Shown here: one piece after another, positions 11,901-26,000 of the stretch
Layout: every line of letters begins with the position of its first letter
How positions within the stretch are numbered: position 1 is the stretch's first letter
The notes under the pieces: model-generated
Database searches by the model: none
Told to the model about the DNA's origin: nothing
The model's input: only the letters and a program-made list of their open reading frames with translations
Made by a program: the position numbers and the translations under genes
Assembly (NCBI RefSeq): GCF_963678635.1
Contig: NC_087070.1
Span: 41,919,831-41,979,830, forward strand
Reading direction: 5' to 3'
Length of the DNA stretch: 60,000 nt
Origin: Symsagittifera roscoffensis
Taxonomy: Eukaryota > Xenacoelomorpha > Acoela > Convolutidae

Positions 11901-14900
11901 CGTATTTTTGTGTAATCTTTTTATCAAATTTTCATATCGTGTCTTTGGAATGTGTTTATAGATGTTAAAACTTTTTTAGGCTTTCTGAAAATTGTTTTTA
12001 GTGACACTTTTTAAAATTTTTAGTCATCTTTTTTCAAATTTTGGTTTTTCAATTTCGTTGTTCATTTCAATCTTAGCTTATAGCAAGCAACGGATAAGGC
12101 CGTTTCTTGTCATCAAGTCTGCCTGTAGGACATTCAGGTTGTTTGGTTTTATGATTTGTGTGCAATTTTTTTGAATTCAATCAGGAATTTCTAGATCATT
12201 TGACCAATTTTTTAATCGTTTTCATCCATTTATTACGAGAGAGAAATGGATGGAGTTTGTGTAGCCCAAATCTTTCTTATGTTTTAGGTAATTGATTTCT
12301 ATAAACATTGAAATAAGACTTTTTTCATATTCCAGCTTACGGTTTCTTCAATACATTTAGTTTTTTACCTTTCGGTTGAGACCTATCTTTTGAACTTTAG
12401 CATTTTATTTGTGTCGCAGGTGCTGCGAAGCTCAGCTTCGCCTCTGTGTAATAATAATTCTTATAACCTGCTCTGATGTCTGTTGACAGATTGACCTTGA
12501 GAACCAAGTGGACCAGTGCGAGAAGAAGTTGGTGAGGGCGGAGCAGCTCCTCGGAGGCCTAGGAGGGGAGAAGGCGAGGTGGCAGGACAGTGCCAAGCAG
12601 CTGGGGGAGAGATACGTGGCACTCACCGGGGATGTGTTGGTGTCCTCGGGCATTGTCGCCTACTTGGGCGCATTCACCTCCTCATTCAGAGGGGTAAATC
12701 CCCATTTGTGTTGATTTTTCTACATATTGCTTATATTTTTTTAAGCATTCTCATTAATATACAGTTTTTTTTAGTCCAGATCAGACTGTTGTGTTAGTGC
12801 TGGTATTTTTTTTTGTTTTTTTAAGGAAAAGTCTAGCAAAAGCATAGCTTATCCAGAAAAGGTCCTTTGTGAATGTTTCAATTGTTTAAGTGCACGAAAC
12901 AAGAATTTCGTTCAGAGACCTTGTTTTGCAATTATTGCGTTCTCTTCTCTTTCTGTTTGCCTAATTTATTTGAACGATGCAAGTTCCCCCTTTTTTTGGG
13001 CGAAACCATTACGCTTCAATAACGCTGAAACCATCCAGCAAACACAGTGGAGGAACCGTCAAAAGTTATATGGCGTGTTTGAATATGTTCACTCTTGGAG
13101 CTTGAACTTGAAAATAATCACTATCTATGCTTAGGGCTAGATTTTGGTCTCAGTGGCGCAACCTTTTTCAATAATGTGGCTGATACGTTTTGTCTGATGC
13201 GAATTTCTCCCGATTGAGTCAACGTGCGGTGTTTTTGTTGACAGGACCAGATCCAGAACTGGGCGGATGGGTGCAGGAAGAGAGAGATCCCATGCTCGCC
13301 CTTGATATCTCTGGGAGCCACTCTGGGAGATCCAGTGGCCATCCGCAACTGGAACATCTGTGGTCTCCCCACGGATTCTTTCTCCGTGGACAATGGAATC
13401 ATCATCAGCAACGCACAAAGGTAGGCCAAGTTTTTTTCCCATTACTAAGCCTCGCTTTTGAGTTCCAAGTCAGCATGAATGGTTAGTTAAAAATGGTTGA
13501 ATCAGTTGGCTCTCAAAATGGTTTGTTAAACTGAACAAACTGAGACCAAACTGAGGTTAAACTGAGGTCCAGTGAAATGGTGAGTGCTTCCGCGTTTCAA
13601 TCGACAGGTTGTTAGTTCGATGCACCACCCTGTTCCAGCTAGACCAACATATATCAACCCGAAAACATTTGATGGAATCTAAGGTTTAGCTTTTTTGGAG
13701 CCAGCTACAGCAGTGTGGCTAAAACAGCAGCAAAATCTTTTATTCTGGAATGCTTGTCTTGATTGATTTCTTCTGGAAATGTGGTTTGATTCTCAGATTT
13801 TTAATTGCGTAGGTGGCCATTGATGATCGATCCTCAAGGTCAAGCGAACAAGTGGGTGAAGAATATGGAGAAAGTGAACAATCTGCACGTGATCAAACTG
13901 TCGGACGCCGACTACGTCAGGACACTAGAGAACTGTCTCCAGTTTGGAACCCCAGTGAGTAGCCAATCAGAACCATGCAAATTGATTAGCCAATGAGGTC
14001 CAATTATTATTTGCAACTGAGAAGCAAATTTTTATTATTTACTTTTATTTTTATTATAATCATGATATTTAAAATAATTTGCAAACATCTGATTAGTTGA
14101 ATTTTCATTATTTTGTATAGCCAATATCCTAGAATACTTTTATGATCGATGATCATTTTACAAAATTTTAATACTTTTAAACCTGATGATGCTCAAATGT
14201 GCGAAAACGTTCGTAAATTACATTTTTAAATACCTCTAAATAAATTTTTCTTTTTTTAGTTGCCAATTGCATGAAGTTATTCAAACTTCAGATTTTGGGG
14301 AATTTTAGGGTTTTTTGTTGACGCTAATTGGTTAATAAACGATGAATTATTTGATAATTTTGGTGGCTGATTACGTGGGCAGTTTGGGACAACCTGCCCT
14401 CTAGAAAAAGTAGATTTCTAATTATAGATGGAAGCAAATGAAGATGTTTTCTCTTTTGTGCCTTTCAGGTTCTGCTGGAGAACATAGGAGAAGAGATAGA
14501 TGCCCTGTTGGAGCCGCTGCTGTTGAAGCAGACATTCAAACAGGGGGGATCCCTCTGCATCAGACTGGGAGATTCCACGATTGAGTACTCGAACGACTTC
14601 CGATTCTACATCACCACGAAACTGAGGAACCCCCACTACCTCCCGGAGACTGCTGTCAAGGTGAGTGGCTTGGCTTCCCATTTAGATGTATTTTCCTCAT
14701 TAATTTTAATTCCGAACTATCTCAAAAGCTTCTGAGCCATCTCAAACAAATAAAAAAGATAAAGACAAATTGTGTAAGTTGGATTATTCTGCTAATCTTG
14801 AAGCCTTTAGGGCCACTTGAAGGTGCAAGTTGCTGGAATATGTATTTTGAGGGCAGATATTTGGGACAGTTTCCAATCATCGTTTTTACAGTCCGATTTT

Positions 14901-17900
14901 TAACGATCCGTTTTTTGATGGGCTAAAAATACTAGCCTGCTCTTGGAAATACTTGTTTCTTTTTATGTTTTTTTTTAAATTTTTTTAGTCTATCTGTGCG
15001 TTAGTTGATGTGGGTAATAGATGGTATTATTTATGGTGGGTGTTTCAGGTGACCTTGTTGAACTTCATGATCACGCCGGAGGGTCTTCAAGACCAGCTGC
15101 TGGGCATAGTGGTGGCAAGAGAGAGACCAGAACTAGAGGAGGAGAAAAACCAACTGATTCTTCAGTCGGCAAGCAACAAACGGTAACACTTTAGGCTAAT
15201 TGCAACACTAAACAATCAGCTCCTACGTTTTTCTCAGACTAACAATCAAATTGCATTAGAACAAAAAAAATATTGATGTTTAATTACAAATTCGCAATTT
15301 CAATGCAGCATAAAAAATAGGTTTTGAACTCTTAAAACGTAAATTCTCCATTGAAACTCTAGGTTTCGTCGATTTGCTGGCGAAATCATTGGGCTAGAAA
15401 CTCCGTGTTTGAATAAAGAAATCATGTTTATGGCACTTAAACATAAGACCAAATATGTTATTTTGCGACAAAAGTGTTGTCGCGGCCAACAATTTTCAAA
15501 TGCTAGCAAGGAATACGGGATTCTTTTCACTGCTCTTTGAACTGTGAAAGTTAATTTTATTTTTACTTTTTTCTTGAATACTCTACTTGAATACTTAATG
15601 GAGCGATTTTGCAGACAGCTGAAAGAGATCGAGGACAAGATCCTGGAGGTGTTGTCTTCCTCGGAGGGGAACATCCTGGAGGACGAGACTGGGATCCAAG
15701 TGCTCTCCTCCTCCAAGGAGCTGTCCAATGAGATATCCGAGAAACAGGTATCCCTTAGTGTCCACTCCTGCGAATCTAATTGTTACCACTTTCGAACAAA
15801 GCATTTTTTAAAAACAAACAAGACTACTCGTATCAGGGCAAACACCTGAATGTTCCGACTGCCATTTAATTGTTCTCGAATTGTTGTCAAAAACGCTTAT
15901 TATACAAGTAAATAAAATTGACCGAATAAAAAAACCACCCCAACCATAAAAATTCCGCTCTTTCTGCAAAATCGAACAAAAAGCTTTAATTCACCAGAAA
16001 ACGGACAAAAACAGACAACCCGACATTCTCAGTAAAAATTATCTAATCAATTCAAAAATATCTCTTAAGTATAGTATCCCGTTCAATCGATTGCAGAAGA
16101 TCTCGAGACCCTAAAAATTATCTAATCAATTCAAAAATATCTCTTGAGTATAGTATTCCGTCCAAACGATTGCAGAAGATCTCGTGTACCCTAACGTCGG
16201 GGGTTCGAGTCGTGGCCGGACCTTGTTTTTTTTTCATTATCAAGGAAATTGCAAAAAAATCTGAGAAAAACTTTTGTCGGCTGAATTGCCACGAGAGGTT
16301 TTGCTTGTGCTGTAGAAAAATTGCATTGTATTTTCAAGTGGAAGTGTTGGTCATTCTAATTTCAGGGTAGGGGACTTTAAAGATTTTAAAAAAGTTCATA
16401 AAATCTTTTTTTTTTGGTTCAGTTGGTATCCGCTCAAAGATTGTCGACTTAGTTGCCACATCACTGAATTTTTGTTTGCTGTAAGCAACTTTCATGGTAG
16501 TTGCAAGTGCAGTGCTGTTCATTCTAGTTTCAACGGAGACTTGAAAGTTTTTTTAAATCAAAAAATCATTTTTTTCCGGCTCAAATGGTTTCAGCTCAAA
16601 GTCTGTTGGCTTAGTTGCCACGTCGTTGAATTTTCTGGTGCTGTAAACGACTTTCATTGTAGTTGCAGGTGCAAATTATGTCCATTGTTATTTAAAATGG
16701 GACTTTAAACTTTCTTTCATAAAATCGTATTTTTTTTTCGGCTCAACTTGTGTCTGCTCAAAGATTGTCGGCTTTGTTTCTTTTTGTAATCTTTGTTCCA
16801 TTGTTGCTAAATTAATATTCAAATTTATATCATGTTTGCCTGGAGTTAACTTCTATTGTGACATATGAAAGTTTATATGACCTAGTTTATTTCAAAAACT
16901 TTCATTTTCTTTCGGCTTTTTATGTTTTTTTTAACGTTTGTGTTGTATCGCAAGTGGCGCGAAGTTCTGCCTCGCCTCTGTGTTTTATAATTAATGCAAT
17001 CTCCATAAACACTCTTTTTTTAAAGAATTTGATGAACGACAAAAAGACTCTTTTATAGGTCGTGATGATTTTTTTTTTCATGAAAAGTCTAATAGTTTTT
17101 CACGATCAAATTCAATTTTTCGTGGTTTGACTTTTGATTTCTTTTGATGTTTTCTTCATTTCCTTTGTTAAAAAGAAGGCAAACTGCCAAGCAGCAAATA
17201 TTTCAAGGTCACAAAAAACGTGATCGACTTCTAGTTTTAAAAATTTTTCAGATTTCTCAGCGGAATAAAAATTTACCTATTGATTCAATTTTCTAAATTG
17301 AGTCATTTTCATTAGAAAAAAATGCCAGTCATAAATAGTTCTGAAAATTTAAAGAGCTTTGAAGGCCTATAGTTTTTCTTCGAAATTCAAAAGCTCAGTT
17401 TTCCGTTTCTTTGCGTTCATTGACTCTTTTCCAATTGTCTGTTGGCTATGTTTAAAATTATATAAAATTATCTGTATAGATGATTGCGGAAGAAACAGAG
17501 AAGAAAATAGACGAGACCCGAATGGGCTACAAGCCGATTGCCCACTACTCCTCCATTCTGTTCTTCGTAATTGCGGACTTGGCAAATATCGAACCCATGT
17601 ACCAATACTCTCTCACCTGGTTCATAAAGCTGTTCGTGATGAGTATCGACAACAGTGAGAAGAGTGACGTTTTGGAAAAGAGACTGGAAAACTTGAAGGG
17701 ACACTTCCAGTATTCTCTTTACTGCAATGTCTGCAGATCACTCTTCGAGAAAGACAAGGTATCATTTTCATAACTCTCTCTTGAGGGTTATTTGGTACAA
17801 GTTTTTGCAAATGCTTTACTATCAAATCAGTTTTATACATGGTTGTTCGAGAAAAATAAAGTAAAAAAGGATCACTTTCAATACAATTTTTAGGTAGCTT

Positions 17901-19969
17901 GATTATATAGTTAACGGTTAGTTTATGTGTGGATAGTTTTTACTGAGTAGTATACGATAAGCGGAATATTTAAAGTTATCCTGTAAAATTTTAACAACTT
18001 ATTATTTAAATTTTCAAATTTTTCCTAATGATTTTAACTTCAAAGTTTCAATTAGGTTTCACAGAATAATAATATGCTCGACATCCAGCTGAATTTGACA
18101 ACACGATAGTTATCACTGCATTTCAAAATACTTAATTTTGTTTTCAGATAAATAATTAAAAAACCAAAGTCAGTCATGGAGAAAAAATTCTGCTAGAAAA
18201 GATATAAGTTTTCAATATTTGATAAATTATAGATGCTTTTTAAAGCTTTCCTGGAAATTATATCATGAAAAATTAATGGTATGATTGTTAACCTGAGCGC
18301 CAATTTAATGTTTTCAGCTGCTGTTCGCTTTCCTGCTATGCGTGAATGTCCTGAAGGCCTTCAATGAAGTGGATGAAGATGAATGGCGATTCCTACTCAC
18401 AGGTGGGCCACATTTTTAGTTTCTTGTAGGCATGAAAGTTTGACAGACGCATTAGTATGATAAGAATCAGCAGTAACAATTGACGAACGAAACCTACTAT
18501 TTTTAAAATATTGCCTTCATTATCAAAAGTAGGTGGATGCTGTTCTGGTGCAAAGAAAAATCAAAAAAAAATTTTAAATTGAAATTGTTTTTTTTTTGTT
18601 AAGATTCGTGAAGCGTAGTGAAGACTCTTTCTTATAAAGGTCGTGGTGATTTTTTTTCGGCAAAAATCTTGAAATTTTGTCAGGCCCAAAGGCATTTTTT
18701 TGCGGTTTGATTTTTGATTTTTTTTAAAGTTCAGATTTTAGCTTTCAGATTTCCTAACGGAATAATAGTTTTACCTATTGACCCAGTTTTCTCAAATTGG
18801 TTTGATTTTATCAAAAAAGTGCAATTCAAAAATTGTTCTTTAAATTCAAAAAGCTTTGGGCCATATTTTTTCTTCCAAATTCGAATGTTGAAGTTTTTTT
18901 TTAAATTAAGTCAGTTTTTTTTCTGTTTTCTTGCTTTCATTGAATCGTTTTCAACTATCTGTTATTTATGTTCTCTAATTTTTAACTGCCGCATTTTTGA
19001 TTTTTTTGGCATCATTGGATGGAATGGAGGCAAAGATACATTTATAATGGGGGCATGGGTGATTTTTATTTGATACGGGCCTATCTATTGATTAGTTTAA
19101 CAAAAACAACTTCTCTTTCTTTCTTTCTTTCTTTATTTCTTCCCCGTCGTTTGCAAAAATTTTGGAAAAAACGCATAAGACGGAGAAGAGAGGAATTCCT
19201 ATTTTTTAAGGTTATCGAAAGATAGGTACGTATGGGACAAAAAAAAACATTTTTGCCCCCATTATTTCCATCCGCTAAGGATACGTTTCGAACCAAACTC
19301 ACTTTTAAGACCACCTGAAACATTAATTTAAAATGCTCTGTGAAAAACTCTTGAATTCACAGAGAATTAAAATTTAGGTGGAATTGGACTGGACAATCCC
19401 CACCCGAATCCCTCGGCCTGGCTACCCTCCAAGTCCTGGGACGAGATTTGTCGACTGGATGCCCTGCCCAAATTCGAGAACTTAAGGAAGAAGTTTTTGG
19501 CCCAGAAAGACGGATGGAAAGTTGTCTATGACAGCTCGGTAAGATTTAATTGAAAGAAAAACAATACAATCAACTCATAAATTTTATCAAAGGGGCTTTT
19601 TTAAGTTTATGCATTAAAAATGCTTCTATTACTTGTTAACTTGTAGGTATGAACTGGTTTATTTTTATATAATTTACATGGCTAGATCAGGGTTTTCATC
19701 AAATTGTTCTCTTTGTTCAACTTCCCACTTTGAAATAGCGTCCACATGAAATATCAAACCCTGATAACTCGGAAAAAAGAGCAGAACTAAGCTTGGGAGA
19801 CCTTTCTGGCAGAAGGATCGACTGTCAGACAATTATCTATCCAATAAGAATTCGATATTTGCAATCTTAAAGAAAACACGACAATCAATCTTCAGTATTA
19901 AGTTTTTGGAACAGTTTTACTTTTGTTTTGGTTGTCTGCCATTCGTTGTTCTTTTTGCAATGAGAATAG

Positions 19970-20051
<82 letters not shown>

Positions 20052-23000
20052 AATAGTGGTTTGTGTTTCTGTAGGACCCGACTACAGCCCAGTACCCTGG
20101 AGAGTGGCAGGACAGACTGCAGTCGTTCCAGCGACTCCTCATGCTGCGTTGTCTGCGTCCGGACAAGATGGTGCCGGCCATCCAGTCATTCGTGACCGAG
20201 AAGATTGGCAAACAGTACATAGAACCTCCTCCCTTCGATCTCTCCGGTTCGCTTACGTTTTTAACTCGTTTTTAGGAGTAATGAACGTAGCGAGTACTCT
20301 TATATAGGTCTTGCTAATTTTTATTTGTTTTCTTAAAATAAGGTTTCGAATCTACCGGTAAACAGATGATATACTCAAAAAAATTCAATTAAGTTTGATA
20401 CCAATGCCATTAGAATGTTGGTTTATTCTCTAAAATTATCCATTTTTAGATGTATTCGTAAGATTTTGAACAATGGTTTGGATAAACTTGGGATATTACG
20501 ATATCAAGTAATGCGTCTACAGTTTACTATCCAGTGGTAAAGTCTTAAGTCAGCGTTCATTAGCGAGGAATTAAAGCATATTATTTGAGAATTTGCCAAT
20601 TAGTGGTATTTTGACTTTCATTTCAAGTTATTATTATTTTTTCTCAACTCAGGTTCGTACAACGACAGTGTGTGTACGGCGCCTCTCATTTTCGTGTTGT
20701 CGCCCGGGGCTGACCCGATGAGTGCCCTGCTGAAGTTCGGAGACGACATGGGGTTCGGGGGCAACAAGTTGAACTCCCTCTCACTCGGACAAGGCCAAGG
20801 TGAGTGCTCCTGATATCAACATCGACACACCTGGGTTGACTTAGAACTTTTCTTAAAAGAAGTCGCTATCTGTTCTTAAGTTTTTTAGAAGTCATTATCT
20901 TAGAACTTTTCTTATAAGAAAGTTGAAAGATAGCGGAAATTTCCTACAAATCTTATAAGTAGTTTTAAGATAAGGAATTTTTTGTAGGATGGATGGTCAA
21001 ACCGGGCATGCATTCCATTTAAATTATTAAACTATGGGAAAATCCAATTTCCATAGGCAGAGGCTCTGGTCACTTAAAAACTCTTTGATTCATAGTCAAT
21101 TTATGATGAGATGTCTTCAGCGAGAAAACACATTAGGGGAAAACACATTTTGTTTTTAATAAAACAACGGAATTGTTTCGTGGTTACATTTGTTGGCCCA
21201 TCTTTCTTTTTGGTTCAGCAGCTTTTCAAGCTCATTGAAATTTTTGTTATAGTTATTATAACATACATTTCATAATTTACACACTAAAGGCATTGATATT
21301 GATTTTGTTGTTGAACAAATTGAGTCTTTGAGATAAAAAAATCCTTTGATTTTGTGAACTAATTGCCTGAAGCATTTTTTGTTCACGTTCGTTTCAGGTC
21401 CTCGTGCGGTGAAGATGATAGAGACAGGGATCAAAGAAGGCCACTGGGTGGTGCTGCAGAACTGCCACTTGGCTGTGTCCTGGATGGGAACCCTGGAGAA
21501 GATATGCGAGGAGTTCAAACCTGAAGAAGTGCATCCTGACTTCAGACTGTGGCTGACCAGCTACCCCTCCGACCACTTTCCAGTGTCTGTGTTGCAGAAT
21601 GGAGTGAAGATGACTAATGAGCCACCTAGAGGGTAAGTTTTTTCGCATCAAAAAAATAAGTAGCAAAAAGGACAACCGGTTGCTGTGCAAGTAGCACAGA
21701 ATTTTCCGACCACATTTTCAGAAAAAAAAAACGTTGTTTTCTTCAAGTTTAATTCTTTTTTGTGCGTCGTGTGATGCTACAACTATACGAACGCATAGAA
21801 ATGTTGTGAATTAGGCATAAACGAACCCAATGGTCTTCAAAAACAAATAAATTAAAAGAATGAAAAAATTTTCCGATAAATTTTTATAATTTTTTTTCAA
21901 TGTTTGCACTAATTATTTTAAATATGTTTGAATTATATTTTTTTGCCAGAGAAAAGCCAAATGAAGCTTTCGAAACGAATTTTTCTATATTAAAATTATT
22001 TTGTTTTGCCTAATTTTCTATTTTTATATATAACAAACTTTACTTGATATTTTTACTTGCTCGAAAATAGACGAAAAATCAAAATTTTCAAACCAGTTTT
22101 TTTCTTCACTAGGAAAACTTTTTGGAAATTTTTTGTGTCGTTCGAATCACGACTAGAGGTACTTCATTGTGATATATCATTCAACCCTGTACTATGATTA
22201 TTTGTGGTTCCTGATTTTATTTCGCGTGGAAAACAAAAAATAGTTGAAAAAAAAAAGAAAAAACCAAATACAAAGTTTTTCCCCATATTCAATGGTCAAA
22301 ACAAAAAAGATATTCGGTTGCTGTGTAACTAAAACAGTATGTTTCGACCACAGTGATTGAGAGACATCACTCCATTCCACGTGCAGAAATGTACTTGTGA
22401 TGTTTTCTCGATTGAATTCAGTGAACCACTTGAAGATAAAATTATTATTATATTTTAATCACTTCTAAGAAAAATTCAAAACTAAGGAAATTTTTTTTCA
22501 AACTGAAAAAAAATGTTTTGAAATTTCGTGTTTTTGTTTTTTGTGAAGGGCGATTGAAATTGTGAAAACTGCAATAATGAGAGACACTAATAGCTAAATA
22601 CAGTAACGTCTAAACTGTAGTCGAATGAAATTTCTGGTTCAGTTTTGTATCAATCAAGTTGAGTGTAATTTGAGTGTAAAACCAAAAAAAATGTTGACAA
22701 ATTTTTCTCGACACTGATACTTTGTGTCGAGAAAGGAAGGGCTTCAATTCAATACGATACTCTTATTTTCCACACGAAATCAGGTACCATAAATATTTAT
22801 TGGATTGGGTCGGGGGATATATTATTCTACAGCCGTTTCAAACGTGATTCGAAAAACTTTTCCAGTGTCGATAACGTTTTGCAGTTTTTGAGTTTTAGTG
22901 TAGTTTCGAACGAGTAAAGCGAGTATGTCTCAGAAAATAAGGTTGTTTCCGTTAAGTTGTGAAAATTTTGTTTTCATCCAGTTAAACTACTTTGTAAACA

Positions 23001-26000
23001 ATATTCAGCGCTTTTTTGGCAATAAAAAGTTTTGTAAATCAATAAATTTTGATGTAAAAATCTTTTAAGAAAAATTCTTCGGAAATATATTTATCATTTT
23101 ATTTGTTAGCTATTCATTTTTTCCTGTTGTTGATTATGCTTAATTAACTAAAGTACTACGCGTTTGTACAGTTTTCTAATCACACCACGCACCAGTCGAC
23201 ACTTTTTTGAAGAAAAAAATGTTTTGCAGACAACTGTTGTCGTTCTACGAGTTTGTATACTTAAAAAACATTTTTTTTAAGCGATTGAGGTCGAAAAGTA
23301 TGTGGTACTTGCGCAGCAACCGACTATTCTTGTTTAACTCGAGTCAACAGTTTGAACATACATGAAAAAAATTGTGCGGGCCTATAACGTAATCTGTCGT
23401 GCTCATTTTTAGTGCTATAAAAATTCTTTTCCCGTGACCTTTATACCACTTTTGTTTTGTCCTTTTGCTGTCAAACCAATTTCATTGGTGTCTGTAGTTG
23501 CTGCGATACTGTCGCCCGGCAATGTACCAAATTTAGTCTAAAAGTCGAAAATTGAAACCATTTTAACATGCTCTGATTTTTTTTCTAGAAAGTTGTTTAT
23601 ACAGTTCACATGATGCTGCTTTCTACTTTCGTAAACCAAAATTTTCACAAAAAAGCGTGATGCTGTATAAGCTGCCCAAATTTTTCCGACCACTATTATG
23701 TTTGCAAACTAAAGTAAAAAAAGTATTTGGCAAAAATCTTTTTGCGAGATGATTGAAACATACTTTAAATAGCGTCTAATAAACTTGTAGTCTATTTTTC
23801 TTAGAATAACATCAAGCCTGAAATAGCATTCGCAGTTCGAAGAGAAAAAAATTGAAACGGATTTCCCAAGTTTTTTAATTATCGATCGAATCACGACTAA
23901 TTGGTTTAGTATGACATATCGCATGGCAGCGAAAAAATCAGGACTGCAAAACTGTAGCCTTGTCAATGTTTTTCCAAAACACCCGAGAGAAGATAAAAGA
24001 GCAGTCGAAGCATCCGGGGCCTTTGGCTGATATACGAGCAGTCTTGTTTTATGGCATAATATCCCTCTTTTTATTTTTCTTTCAGAAAAATGTTATTTTG
24101 AACAATTTTTGTACCAGACTGAAGCTGAACATCTACCGTTCGTACCTGACCGACCCGATCAGCGACAACGAGTTCTTCACTGGCAACAAGCAGGGACCCC
24201 AGTTCCGCAAACTACTGTTCGGTCTCTGCTTCTTTCACGCTCTCGTGCAGGAGAGGAGGAAGTTCGGACCCCTGGGATGGAACATCCCCTACGAGTTCAA
24301 CGAGACGGACTTGAGGATCAGCACCCAACAGCTCAACATGTTCCTCAACCAATACGACGTCAGTGAATATTTGCTCAACTTTATTCTAATAAAAGTGACT
24401 CGTTCTAATTATTTCAAAACTTACTATATTTGTGCTTTTGTTCTAAAATGGTGAAGTTCACATGTTTAAACGAGGCCTGAATACTTTTTAAAAATTAGAA
24501 AAAATGTTGCTCATTTTTGTACTTCGAGAATTTGTTTGTTATATGACCCGAAAGTAGCTTTGATGATAATCATGCTTTGACCTGATTGGTTGAAATTAAT
24601 TTAAAAACAAAAAAAAAGAAACAATGCAAGCATCTGTTCTATTGTCTTGTTTTGGCCCGTGTAGTGTACCACAAAATGGTCTTCTGTTTGAGCATTATGT
24701 TATTTGCAGCACGTGCCCTATGACGCGGTGGCGTATCTGGCGGGAGAGTGTAACTACGGGGGGAGGGTGACGGACGATCACGACAGGAGGACTCTGAGCA
24801 CCATCCTGGCCAGATTCTACTGTCCTGCCATTGTGGAGGACAAAGACTACAAGTTCGACCCCAGTGGAGTCTACTACGCCCCAGCCGATGGAGAGGTCAG
24901 TTTTTTTCCGTCTCGTTGTGTTAAGAGAGGTGCTGAACTGGTTAAGGTATTCACTTATCAATCGAAAGGTTAGAGGTTCGAGGCTCACAAGGCTCATCCG
25001 TGATCGTAGCTTAGGTTGAGGCAATATTACGCAGCCGAAAAATAATCCGCATGCAAATATATTGCATTCAATTCTTAACCGGCGCTGCAATAGCAGATTT
25101 GCGTGAAGAGCTGCTAAACTCGTTTATTTATTCGAGTGTCCGTGTCCTTTCTATTGTGAATACATAGCGTTCAGAAGACTTTTCCGCGAGGTAAAGGTCA
25201 TACAAGGCGAATCTCTCTGATTTATTGAGTGTTGTAGTATGAGACGTATCTGGAGTACATCAAGGGTCTCCCGATAGTCCAGACTCCGGAGACATTTGGG
25301 ATGCATCCGAATGCAGACATCACCAAGGAGCAGAAGGAGACTCAGTCTCTCTTTGACAACATACTCAAGACACAGGTGAGCACTTTAAGTTAATTACGGC
25401 ATATGTCGCTTAAAGTGAATATATTAATTAGACCAAGTATAAAGCAGCAAAACTACTTATAAATTACATAAAAACAGGAACAACTTTATAGTTCCGACTT
25501 CCTTAACGAAAGTAATTGTTCCGACTTTCGTAACGAAAGTAACGGAATATTTGTGCTCGGCGTGGGTTTTTTTTTCAGACAATTTTCGACTTTTAAACTA
25601 GCCATTTTTGACGGAATGCCTATTTGAATTTTTTCTATCGTTTGACAGGTTTTGTTGTCTTGAGCTTAAATTTGAAAACATATTTTACCTGTGATCATTT
25701 TTCGTAAAGTTATGAGGGTTTAAAGATTGCCATTTTGGCCAATTTGGGACAATTAACGCGCGATATAGTTCGCGCTATTAATGCGTAAGCGGAGATTTAA
25801 TCCCTCTTAGAAATTGTTCCAAATTGGTTGAAAGAAGCTTATTTGCCATAATTGATTTGTTACAATGAGCGAAACCGATCCTTTTGTACTTTATATGGCT
25901 TGTGGGGAGATGATTTTCATTAAAAAATTTCAAATTTTAGAAAAAAAAATTTTTATTATATTTTATTACATCTATTTTTTTAATGTTAGCACTGCCCCAT

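Larger units (their letters stand above)
13955..15614 (+). other. Dynein introns 7-9 (non-coding parts)
   Basis: The stretches between exons 7, 8, 9 and 10 are AT-rich, 389-514 bp each. I see no repeat family, structural RNA or coding signal in them beyond the exons listed separately. Confidence 0.6.

Noticed and set aside
19906-20307. ORFs with [12 protein letters not shown] runs
   Set aside because: They translate the (CT)n(GT)n microsatellite; only exon 14 is real.
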